Made by a program: the position numbers and the translations under genes
Notes under the pieces: model-generated
The model's database searches: none
What the model saw: only the letters and a program-made list of their open reading frames with translations
What the model was told of the DNA's origin: nothing
NCBI GenBank assembly: GCA_965224745.1
Contig: CBDCZY010000004.1
Location: 338,400-402,399, forward strand
Direction of reading: 5' to 3'
Source: CBDCZY01 sp965224745
GTDB lineage: Bacteria; Pseudomonadota; Gammaproteobacteria; Methylococcales; Methylomonadaceae
Length of the DNA stretch: 64,000 nt
Shown: positions 1 through 7,788 of the stretch, piece by piece
Layout: every line of letters begins with the position of its first letter
Position numbering within the stretch: position 1 is the stretch's first letter

Positions 1-514
1 ACAGTGTTCTTTTAATGCCACTGATCCGTTTCCAGAAGTCTGACAAACGCACTTTTTTTTCTTCGTTTTTGTGCTCAAATTCATGGGTAGGCATGAGTTC
101 TAAACCCACGCCGGTAAAATGCTTGGAGACCTCGACGAATGGGAGGGTACGCTCCCCTCTCGCCGGATCATGAATGATGACTGAGCGACCAGCGACTTTT
201 TTGAGCACGACAAAATGATTAAGGTCCCAATGTAGAATAGCCGGGCATTCGAGTTGATTTAATTCTTCCAACTCCAGTCGTAACGCACGATAAGCAAACT
301 TAAGCTGGTCAGCTATTTGCATTACGCCCCCTAAACCAATACCGGTAAGTGAGACTGGATGTTTTTGTCGCAGGGTATTTATATCAATTTTGTGGCCGTA
401 AAAGTTGGCAATCATGGCCAAGCAGGCTAACCCGCATTCAGCCGCTTCAGTTTGCAAAATAACGGGCAGCTTATGGAAACGAAATAATTGTAGTAAACGA
501 ACCGGATTTTCCAT
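1..514 (-). CDS. Bacteriocin ABC exporter with N-terminal C39 peptidase domain (partial, cut by window edge)
   Basis: The reading frame enters from the left edge and starts with ATG at 514, overlapping the stop of the HlyD gene as TAATG. About 170 N-terminal residues are visible. They carry the C39 peptidase signature QTEAAECGLACLAMI (Q21 and catalytic C27), a later HWDLNHFVVL histidine segment and a HDPARG aspartate segment. By family knowledge this domain cleaves double-glycine leaders while the ABC part exports the peptide across the inner membrane. The membrane and ATPase domains would lie outside the window. The HlyD partner and a double-glycine peptide gene directly upstream fit a CvaB-like role. 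Confidence 0.9.
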   Translation of the reverse strand, partial: MENPVRLLQLFRFHKLPVILQTEAAECGLACLAMIANFYGHKIDINTLRQKHPVSLTGIGLGGVMQIADQLKFAYRALRLELEELNQLECPAILHWDLNHFVVLKKVAGRSVIIHDPARGERTLPFVEVSKHFTGVGLELMPTHEFEHKNEEKKVRLSDFWKRISGIKRTL

Positions 515-1755
515 TACAGACGTCCTCTCAAACTATAAATAGGTGCTAGTAACCATTCTCCCAATGACCTCCCTTCCAGAATAATGCTGGCTTCCAGGAG
601 CATGCCGGCCTGTAAATCAAACTGTCGGCCATAGGCTGATATTTCCTGTTGCTGCGGCATGACGGATACCCGGTAGACCGGCTCCTCAAGTTTTACTGGC
701 ACCTGTAATTCTTCGGGCGTCAAAATAACTTCCGTCACTTTATCGATGGTGCCATGGTACAAACCGAAGCGCTGGTAAGGAAAAGCGCTGTACCGTAACA
801 GTACTGATTGGCCAGGATTAACAAAACCAATGGCCCGGGTGGGGATAAAAAGTTCAGCCTTAAACTTTGCGCCATCAGGCAAAATACTGAGTAAAGGTGC
901 AGCTTTTACAGCATGGCCATGACTCGCCTGGATCGCAGTCACTCGGCCTGATATGGGCGCACGCAAGGTGTAGGTGCGTCGTCCTTCTGTTTCTAGTATT
1001 TTTTGTTCAATGTCTGACAGCTGTTGGTTGAATTCGGCCAACTGGATAGAGTTCTTTAAAGGTAGTTGGCTGAACTGGTTGTTAGTTTCTGATAACTGAT
1101 TTCGTTTGATACTTAATTGTTGCCGTGACTCGTTGAGGCTTAATTGAATGTCAACATGATGCTCTTGGGCGACAATATAGTCGGCTTTTGATATAAACTT
1201 TTTTGCCAGCAACTGTTTAAGACGACCGAAATGAACTCGTGATACTGCATACTTATTCTCATGGGTGTTGATCAATGCTTTCAGTTGCAGAATTTCTTGT
1301 TTAAGCCCTGTAATCTGATCGTGATATTGCGCTTTTTCACGGCCGTTCAAGCGTTTTTGTTGCTCCAGCTTGGATGTAATGGTCGCCTTGTTTTCTTTGA
1401 GTTTGTTAGTAATCAGCATGTCAACATCCATTGCTTGAAGATTGGTCTTTTGGGTTGAGATGCTGAATAATAAATCGCCTTTGCTGACATGATCACCTTC
1501 CACTACATGGGTCGTGGTAACAAGTCCGGATTGGGTTGCATAAATTTTTATTATCCCTTTGTCAGGTACCAGATAACCCGATACATTTTCACGCCGTGCG
1601 TAGGTGCCGTAAAGCAGAAATGCTGCAATAAATATGACCACAACAGTCACCGCCCCGGTAATTAAATAGAACGATAAAGGCTGTGTCAGAATCACCTCAC
1701 CCCACAGGCGTTCTCGTTGATTATCCAGTGCTTCTTGCCGAAATAGTGCTGACAT
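514..1755 (-). CDS. HlyD-family periplasmic adaptor of bacteriocin exporter (CvaA-like)
   Basis: A 413-residue membrane fusion protein. It has a short cytoplasmic N-terminus, one membrane span at about residues 29-51, a lipoyl-type half motif near residues 70-100, a long alpha-hairpin/coiled coil rich in Q, L and K at about 100-260, then the second lipoyl half (LRAPISGRVTAIQASHG) and a beta-barrel tail. Such adaptors link an inner-membrane ABC exporter to a TolC-like outer-membrane channel. Its stop overlaps the start of the C39-peptidase exporter, so the two are translationally coupled. The microcin-like gene lies upstream on the same strand. The CvaA-like assignment rests on this gene order and the domain layout. 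Confidence 0.9.
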   Translation of the reverse strand: MSALFRQEALDNQRERLWGEVILTQPLSFYLITGAVTVVVIFIAAFLLYGTYARRENVSGYLVPDKGIIKIYATQSGLVTTTHVVEGDHVSKGDLLFSISTQKTNLQAMDVDMLITNKLKENKATITSKLEQQKRLNGREKAQYHDQITGLKQEILQLKALINTHENKYAVSRVHFGRLKQLLAKKFISKADYIVAQEHHVDIQLSLNESRQQLSIKRNQLSETNNQFSQLPLKNSIQLAEFNQQLSDIEQKILETEGRRTYTLRAPISGRVTAIQASHGHAVKAAPLLSILPDGAKFKAELFIPTRAIGFVNPGQSVLLRYSAFPYQRFGLYHGTIDKVTEVILTPEELQVPVKLEEPVYRVSVMPQQQEISAYGRQFDLQAGMLLEASIILEGRSLGEWLLAPIYSLRGRL

Positions 1756-1774
1756 TTGTATACCATTCTCAAAA

Positions 1775-2005
1775 TTAGCAAATTAGTCTAAGAACCTGTT
1801 CAAGGTTACAATTAGCCCATTGGTAGATACAGGTGGTTGGAGCGGAGAAACCTCTCATGATATTAATGCAATGAGGCTTTCTAGCATCCTCCCAACCGAA
1901 AATACAGTGACATAATTGACCTTGAACAAGTTGGTTTTCTACAGTATGTACCTCTATATATTGAAAGACTGGCAACTCTGTACTAGAAATCTCTATCGAC
2001 TCCAA
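1775..2005 (-). CDS. Doubtful small ORF between microcin gene and hlyD
   Basis: An open frame of 76 codons beginning with TTG, 19 bases upstream of the HlyD start and on the same strand. It contains five cysteines but no signal peptide, membrane segment or domain I recognise. No convincing ribosome binding site precedes the TTG. It could be a small accessory gene of the bacteriocin unit, or simply leader sequence of the export operon. I could not find an obvious immunity protein elsewhere in the unit, which is the only reason to keep it listed. Confidence 0.2.
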   Translation of the reverse strand: MESIEISSTELPVFQYIEVHTVENQLVQGQLCHCIFGWEDARKPHCINIMRGFSAPTTCIYQWANCNLEQVLRLIC

Positions 2006-2053
2006 TAGTAGTACGTCTTACCTAAGAGGTATCTCGATTTCAACCGCCCTTTG

Positions 2054-2085
2054 CCATACTGATATTTCTAGAAATATCAGTATGG
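2054..2085. repeat. Perfect 32-bp palindrome downstream of microcin gene
   Basis: CCATACTGATATTTCT is followed directly by its exact reverse complement (16-bp arms, no loop). It lies between the microcin gene and the export genes on the minus strand. It lacks a T-run in either direction, so it is not a standard intrinsic terminator. It could stabilise the 3-prime end of the microcin mRNA, reduce read-through into hlyD, or bind a dimeric protein. Confidence 0.7.
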
Positions 2086-2145
2086 TAAGAACAAGGAAAA
2101 TTCGAATAGGCCTTTCAGATTTGAATGAGAAACGAAGGAATTAAC

Positions 2146-2352
2146 TTAACTCGTAAGCCTGCGGAAAATTCTATCAGTACTTCTATTGATAAAATTGACC
2201 GCAGCATCTCCGAGTGCATTAACGCCTTTGTTTATTACTTTATAGAAAGTCTTTGTAACTTTCTTTTTAGCTCTTTTATAGACCTTTTTAAAAAAACTTC
2301 CTAAGCCAGCTCCAGAAACCATTTCAATTTCACTTTGTGATAGTTCACGCAT
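2146..2352 (-). CDS. Double-glycine-leader microcin/bacteriocin precursor (class II-like)
   Basis: A 68-residue precursor. Residues 1-15 (MRELSQSEIEMVSGA) match the leader pattern MREL..xEI..VSGG/GA of colicin V-type class II microcins, so cleavage is expected after Gly-Ala at 14-15. The core of about 53 residues starts GLGSFFKKVYKRAKKK. It is strongly cationic, has no cysteine, and alternates basic and hydrophobic residues, as an amphipathic membrane-active helix would. ATG lies 7 bases after a GGAGAT ribosome binding site. The leader-peptidase exporter and HlyD genes lie downstream on the same strand. Activity and target are unknown, and no immunity gene is recognised. Confidence 0.8.
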   Translation of the reverse strand: MRELSQSEIEMVSGAGLGSFFKKVYKRAKKKVTKTFYKVINKGVNALGDAAVNFINRSTDRIFRRLTS

Positions 2353-2714
2353 TGGATATCTCCATAATTAAGTTAAACAAATGTGTAGTCTAAAAAACTA
2401 CGATTAGCTTTTAGCAGGAGATATGCCAACTTTTTTAAAAACCCATTGTGAAACTTTAGTCCTTTGTTTTAAATAGATAAAAATTTATTTTTATGCAAGA
2501 GAGAAAAGTAAAGAGAACAACTTTCATTCGCGAGATATGACTAAAGTTGTGATATATCGCGAGTTTTACCAATAGGAATCCTTCAATCTGACAAAGTAGA
2601 AAGTGTGGCATGCAAAATAAATCAAACGCTTATAACTGTTTTGCTTTATATGGAACGCCGTAGGCGAATAAATTGTAAACTATTGATATTTTCAAATTTA
2701 AGAGATCAATAACA
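2353..2714. promoter_or_regulatory. Divergent intergenic region between microcin gene and efpL, with inverted repeat
   Basis: This 362-base AT-rich gap must hold the promoters of both the microcin gene (minus) and efpL (plus). An inverted repeat at 2528-2563 pairs TCGCGAGATAT with ATATATCGCGA around a 14-base loop and is followed by GTTTTACC. It may be a weak terminator or an operator. No gene is seen. Confidence 0.4.
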
Positions 2715-3281
2715 ATGCCAAAAGCCAGTGAATTGAAGTGCGGGATGGCCATAGAAAAAGATGGCGAGCCTTATGTGGTAAAAAAGATTGAAGTTAGAAA
2801 TCCAACCTCTCGCGGCGCTTCGACCTTATATAAAGTTCGTTTTAACCACATGAAGACCAAGCAAAAACTGGACGAATCTTTGAAAGGAGATGATTTCCTA
2901 AAAGAAGCCGACTGCGCTAGGGTATCAGCCCAATTTTCTTATATGGACGGCGATACCTATATTTTCATGGATGCTGAAAGCTATGAACAATACAGTCTTA
3001 ATGCCGATGACTTACAGGGTCAGACAGACTATTTGACCGAAGGCTTGGATGGCGTTTTGGTGCTATTGTTGGATGAACTTCCTTTAAGCATCGAATTACC
3101 GTCATCGGTAGCACTTGAAATCGTGGAAACAGCCCCAGGGATTAAAGGCGCCACAGCAACCAAGCGCACCAAGCCGGCAAAATTAACCACTGGCCTAGAG
3201 GTTCAGGTACCTGAGTATATTGAATCCGGTGAAGTGATAAAAATAAACACAGAAACAGGGAAATTTATGTCTCGTGCTTAA
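2715..3281 (+). CDS. yeiP: Elongation factor P-like protein EfpL (YeiP)
   Basis: 188 residues, the usual length for the family, with three beta-barrel domains. The N-terminal KOW-like domain carries the loop NPTSRGASTLYK. This arginine-bearing tip is typical of EfpL/YeiP and differs from the modified lysine of EF-P. The C-terminus has the conserved IVETAPGIKGATAT and the TGLEVQVPEYIESGEVIKI segment. By family knowledge it binds stalled ribosomes and relieves pausing at polyproline and other difficult motifs. It stands alone between the bacteriocin unit and the BREX operon, and may mark the conserved edge next to which the defence island inserted. Confidence 0.93.
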   Translation: MPKASELKCGMAIEKDGEPYVVKKIEVRNPTSRGASTLYKVRFNHMKTKQKLDESLKGDDFLKEADCARVSAQFSYMDGDTYIFMDAESYEQYSLNADDLQGQTDYLTEGLDGVLVLLLDELPLSIELPSSVALEIVETAPGIKGATATKRTKPAKLTTGLEVQVPEYIESGEVIKINTETGKFMSRA

Positions 3282-3571
3282 TGCTACTTTCACCAATGTA
3301 ACTTTTCTTCAGACAAAATTTACGGTTATCTGTGAGGATTGTTCTTATCAGTATGTGTCGACATGCATCTCATGACTTGAAACCAGGTTATATAAATATA
3401 ATTGCAGAAAGGTTTGGTTAGAATGAAAAGGCTTCAATAATTGTAAAAATTTTTTCTCAGATTCTGTCAAAATATTGAATTACCGTAAACTAGCCGTATT
3501 CTTACTGGTAAAAGGGCCACTGACCAGTGGATTAAATCACCTGGCAAAGACACAAAAGGAATTAAAAAAAT

Positions 3572-4051
3572 TTGGACCAGCTCAACTTAGGGAAAGCGAT
3601 TGAAAGAGCCAAGAACTACCAAACACAGCTAATTGTGTTGCATGGTGAATTTGTCTCTCAATGTATAGTGCATGCCTCTTCTTTTTATGATTTGCCTATA
3701 ATAAATCTCAGTTTGGAGCTGTCAAATCTCCTGCTTACTATTCCAAGTCAAGATAGAGCTATATCTGCCTCATCAGTTTTTACCAAGCTGATTGCTGAAC
3801 AAAAAGCTCCGGTATTGCTGCTTGATCACATTGAGATTATATTTGATCGCTCGCTGTCAATTGATCCGCTCAAACTATTACAAAACAATGCAAAGAATAC
3901 CACGCTAATCATTTCGTGGCCCGGAGAGAAAACCGCTTCATCGTTAGCCTACGCAACGCCCAGCCACTCTGAATATCGCTGCTACAAAACATCGGACTTT
4001 GGCGAAACAATTTTTATTGAAGTGAACGAAAACAATAAGGAAGCAATATGA
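3572..4051 (+). CDS. brxF: BREX type 3 protein BrxF
   Basis: 159 residues, the first gene of a type 3 BREX order (brxF, brxC, pglXI, brxHII, pglZ, brxA). The family is a small P-loop-like protein. Here a beta-strand plus aspartate segment, APVLLLDHIEIIFD near residue 90, resembles a Walker B strand. TTG at 3572 is taken as start because AAAAGGA lies about 11 bases upstream; no in-frame ATG covers the conserved N-terminus. Its stop overlaps the brxC start (ATGA), so the two are coupled. The assignment depends on the neighbours as much as on sequence. The exact role of BrxF in phage exclusion is not known. Confidence 0.8.
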   Translation: MDQLNLGKAIERAKNYQTQLIVLHGEFVSQCIVHASSFYDLPIINLSLELSNLLLTIPSQDRAISASSVFTKLIAEQKAPVLLLDHIEIIFDRSLSIDPLKLLQNNAKNTTLIISWPGEKTASSLAYATPSHSEYRCYKTSDFGETIFIEVNENNKEAI

Positions 4052-7000
4052 AATACGGTGATCTAATTCAATTCGAACCGCTTGAGACGGTGTTACAGCT
4101 GCGCGCTGCTAATGACCAAAAGACAGCGGAGAATATGGTCAAAACTTATGTTATCTCAGATGAGATGGCGGAGCGCCTTACCGATATTGTTTTTCCACAG
4201 CTTCAGTTTGACAAGCCAATGGATAACAAAGGTGTGCTAATCGTTGGTAACTATGGTACAGGTAAATCACACTTAATGTCCGTAGTTTCCAGCATAGCTG
4301 AACACACAGAGCTTGCGGAGCTAATCAACAATCCGGTAGTAGCAAAAGCCGCACAAAGTATTGCTGGCAAGTTTAAAGTAATCCGAACAGAAATCAGTGC
4401 TGCATCAGAAATGTCACTTCGTGATATTGTGACCAATCTGCTCACCAACGAATTGGCTGAGTTTGGCGTCACTTATGTTTTCCCGCCAGCTGATAAAATC
4501 ACCAATCATAAATCATGCTTCGAAGACATGATGACCGAATTCCACGCTACTTACCCGGACTTTGGTTTGCTCTTGGTTGTCGATGAATTGCTGGATTACC
4601 TCGATTCAAGAAAAGATCAACAAGTTGTCCAAGACCTGGGATTCATGCGTGAAATTGGTGAATCTTGCACAGATCTTAGGTTTCGATATGTCGGCGGTAT
4701 TCAAGAAGCTATTTTTGACAGCCATCGATTCCAATTTATTTCCGATAGACTGCGTCGAGTTAAAGATCGTTTTGAGCAGGTATTTATTGCCCGCAATGAT
4801 ATCAAATATGTTGTATCAGAACGATTACTGAAAAAAACAGCAGATCAACAGGCAAACATTCGTAGCTATCTGACACCTTTTTCCAAATTCTACGCCAGCA
4901 TGAATGAAAGGATGGATGAATTTGTCAGACTGTTTCCTGTGCATCCCGATTACATTGATACCTTTGAACGAGTCTCTGCGGTTGAAAAACGACAAATCCT
5001 GAAAAGCTTATCCATTAGCATGAATAAACTTTTGAAATCAGACATTCCGGCAGATTATCCTGGTGTCATCGCTTATGACAGCTATTGGAAAGAGCTGAGT
5101 GCAGATGCCGGTTATCGCACACTGCCTGATATTCGTGATGTTATCAACGTCAGTCATGTTCTTCAGGATAGAATTAATCGCAGTTTCTCCAGACCTGCTT
5201 ATAAAGAGATGGCGCTAAGAATTATCGATGCATTGTCACTACACAGGCTTACTGTCAATGACATTCATTCGCCGATGGGTGCCACTGCCCAAGAGTTGCG
5301 CGATAACTTGTGCCTTTACCAACCTGGTATTGAAGATCTCGGTGGTGATCCTGCAGATGATTTACTGTCACAAGTCGAAACTGTGTTGCGTGAAATTCAT
5401 AAAACAGTCAGTGGTCAATTTATATCAAGCAATCCAGATAACCATCAATACTATTTGGATCTTAAAAAAACTGACGACTTTGATGCCATTATCGATCAAC
5501 GCGCTGAGACACTAGGTTCAGAAGCATTGAATCGAGCCTACCACAAAGCCTTATATAACATCCTGGAATGTTCTGACCTACCGGACACAGAATATCGTAA
5601 CCTATGGGGAGATGAAATTACCTGGGCTGAACGTAATAGTGGACGAATGGGCTGGCTATTTTTCGGAACACCTAATGAGCGCAGTACGGCACATCCTCCC
5701 AGAGATTTTTACCTTTACTTTATACAGCCCTTTGAGACACCAAAATTTAAGGATGAGAAATTGCCAGATGAGATTCAATTGTATCTTTCAGGAATTGATG
5801 AGACGTTTAAAACCTCTTTAGAGCACTACGCAGCCGCTATTGAGCTGGCAAGCACGGCATCTGGTCACGCCAAATCCACCTATGAAGCAAAAACCGGCGG
5901 CTTTCTGCGTGACATGAACAAATGGCTTCAAGAACACCAAACCACTGCTTTCGAAATCACCTCTGTTGGCCGTCGCAAGCCTATGATGGAATGGGTAAAA
6001 GGTCAATCACTGCGTGACCGAGCCGGACTGAGTGAAAACGAGCGCATTAATTTCAGAGATATGATCAATACCTTAGCGGGTATCTGTCTTGCTCCGCATT
6101 TTGAAACACTGGCACCTGATTATCCAACTTTTTCAGTGCTAGTCACGGGCAGAAATCGTGAACAATATGCAAAAGATGCCATTCGGATGATTAGTGGTGG
6201 CAACTCTACCAAACAAGCAACCGCAGTATTAGATGCGCTGCAATTGCTTGATGGCGACCGTATTGCGCCTGGCAAATCTAAATATGCCAAGCATATTTTG
6301 GATCAACTAAAGCAAAAGCCTCAAGGACAAGTTGTCAACAGAAGCGAGATAGTAGAAACCGTATATGGCGCTGATTATCTGGAACCGACAAGCTACCGCC
6401 TAGAAACCGAATGGGTAGCGGTATTGCTCGTCGCTTTGGTCTATTCTGGGGATGTAGTATTGGCTATACCCGGTAACAAGTTCGATGCTAGCAAACTCTC
6501 AGAACTAGCCACTACTCCTGTCGATGATATAGCTGCTTTCAAACATCTTGAACAACCCAAAGATTGGAACCTGCCGGGCTTACAAGCACTTTACCAACTG
6601 CTTGAACTGCCACCAGGCCTGGCCATTGAAATATCCCAAAACAAAGATGGCAGCATCGCTTCACTACAAGATCGTATTACTGATAAAGTTAAGGGGTTGG
6701 TAACAACACTCTATAGTTTGAGAGATCGCTTGCCTTTTTGGGGAGGAACTGTACTCACTGAAGCGGAAGCCGAGCAGTACAAAAACCAGCTCAACGAGAC
6801 CAAGAATTTTTTGGAGAGCCTGCAAGCATTCAATACCACCGGTAAGCTTAAAAACTTTCGTTATAGCTCAGAGCAAGTAAGCGCACATGAAGGCGGACTC
6901 AAACAGCTCATCAGCATACAAAAATTACAAAATCTGCTTGTTGAGCTTTCACCGTTGGCTGTTTATTTATCAAAAGCAGAAGCTGTTTTGCCAATGGAGC

Positions 7001-7779
7001 ATGATTGGAATGAGCAGGTAAAAGCAGCGAGAGCAGACACTCTGCAGCAACTATCTAAGGTGAGTGAACGATCTAAATCGAATTTCAGATCGCAAGTTAC
7101 CCAGTGCCTAACTGAGCTAAAGAATGAATATATTCTTATTTACGCAGGGCTCTATGCGAAGGCTCGTCTCACGCAATCTGAAGACAAACGCAAGGCAGAA
7201 CTGCTGCGTGATGAACGCCTGATACAATTACAAGCACTTAGTACCATAGATATTCTGCCTGATAGCCAATTAACAGACTATCGCAATCAACTGGCCAGTT
7301 TAAAACCTGTTGGTTCACTATCAGAACAACACTTGTTGATTGATCCCGTGCCCAGTCACTCAAATTTTCTGCCTATCAATGAAGATCTAAATGTATCAGC
7401 AGCGACTAAGCTAAATAATCTCGAAGACCGTCTTCAACAAATGCTTAAAAGTTGGGTAGAAACCCTTTTGGATAACCTGGAAGACCCAACAACCAAAGAC
7501 AGTTTGGGTCTTCTGAATGAGCAAGATCGATCTATGATCGATGGTTTTATCACAGCAAGAACATTACCAACACCCGTAGAGAATGATTTCGTAAAAGCAC
7601 TTCGTCAAGTATTGCGGGGTTTAATACCGATCAAAGTGACCAACGCCGAAATTCAAAATGCACTGTTTGCCCAAGGGTCTGCGTCTACCGTAGAGCAGAT
7701 TAAACAGCGTCTTGAGCAATATCTTGCAAATAAGTGTAAAGGACAAGATATCAGCAAAGTGCGGATCGTATTGAAGTAA
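4048..7779 (+). CDS. brxC: BREX type 3 ATPase BrxC (BrxC/PglY family)
   Basis: A 1243-residue ATPase. Walker A is GNYGTGKSH at residues 67-75 and a Walker B-like strand LLLVVDELLDYL lies near residue 175. The rest is a long alpha-helical body with leucine/glutamine-rich coiled segments after about residue 850. Size, order and overlap with brxF match BrxC of type 3 BREX, a core component required for defence in studied systems. The gene looks intact, with no frameshift or internal stop. Ten bases separate its stop from the next gene, so it sits in one operon with the AlbA_2 gene and pglX. Confidence 0.92.
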   Translation: MKYGDLIQFEPLETVLQLRAANDQKTAENMVKTYVISDEMAERLTDIVFPQLQFDKPMDNKGVLIVGNYGTGKSHLMSVVSSIAEHTELAELINNPVVAKAAQSIAGKFKVIRTEISAASEMSLRDIVTNLLTNELAEFGVTYVFPPADKITNHKSCFEDMMTEFHATYPDFGLLLVVDELLDYLDSRKDQQVVQDLGFMREIGESCTDLRFRYVGGIQEAIFDSHRFQFISDRLRRVKDRFEQVFIARNDIKYVVSERLLKKTADQQANIRSYLTPFSKFYASMNERMDEFVRLFPVHPDYIDTFERVSAVEKRQILKSLSISMNKLLKSDIPADYPGVIAYDSYWKELSADAGYRTLPDIRDVINVSHVLQDRINRSFSRPAYKEMALRIIDALSLHRLTVNDIHSPMGATAQELRDNLCLYQPGIEDLGGDPADDLLSQVETVLREIHKTVSGQFISSNPDNHQYYLDLKKTDDFDAIIDQRAETLGSEALNRAYHKALYNILECSDLPDTEYRNLWGDEITWAERNSGRMGWLFFGTPNERSTAHPPRDFYLYFIQPFETPKFKDEKLPDEIQLYLSGIDETFKTSLEHYAAAIELASTASGHAKSTYEAKTGGFLRDMNKWLQEHQTTAFEITSVGRRKPMMEWVKGQSLRDRAGLSENERINFRDMINTLAGICLAPHFETLAPDYPTFSVLVTGRNREQYAKDAIRMISGGNSTKQATAVLDALQLLDGDRIAPGKSKYAKHILDQLKQKPQGQVVNRSEIVETVYGADYLEPTSYRLETEWVAVLLVALVYSGDVVLAIPGNKFDASKLSELATTPVDDIAAFKHLEQPKDWNLPGLQALYQLLELPPGLAIEISQNKDGSIASLQDRITDKVKGLVTTLYSLRDRLPFWGGTVLTEAEAEQYKNQLNETKNFLESLQAFNTTGKLKNFRYSSEQVSAHEGGLKQLISIQKLQNLLVELSPLAVYLSKAEAVLPMEHDWNEQVKAARADTLQQLSKVSERSKSNFRSQVTQCLTELKNEYILIYAGLYAKARLTQSEDKRKAELLRDERLIQLQALSTIDILPDSQLTDYRNQLASLKPVGSLSEQHLLIDPVPSHSNFLPINEDLNVSAATKLNNLEDRLQQMLKSWVETLLDNLEDPTTKDSLGLLNEQDRSMIDGFITARTLPTPVENDFVKALRQVLRGLIPIKVTNAEIQNALFAQGSASTVEQIKQRLEQYLANKCKGQDISKVRIVLK

Positions 7780-7788
7780 GGTATTCGT

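Noticed and set aside
2715..3281. Ordinary EF-P
   Set aside because: The loop tip has SRG with arginine rather than the modified lysine of EF-P, and the rest of the sequence follows EfpL/YeiP.
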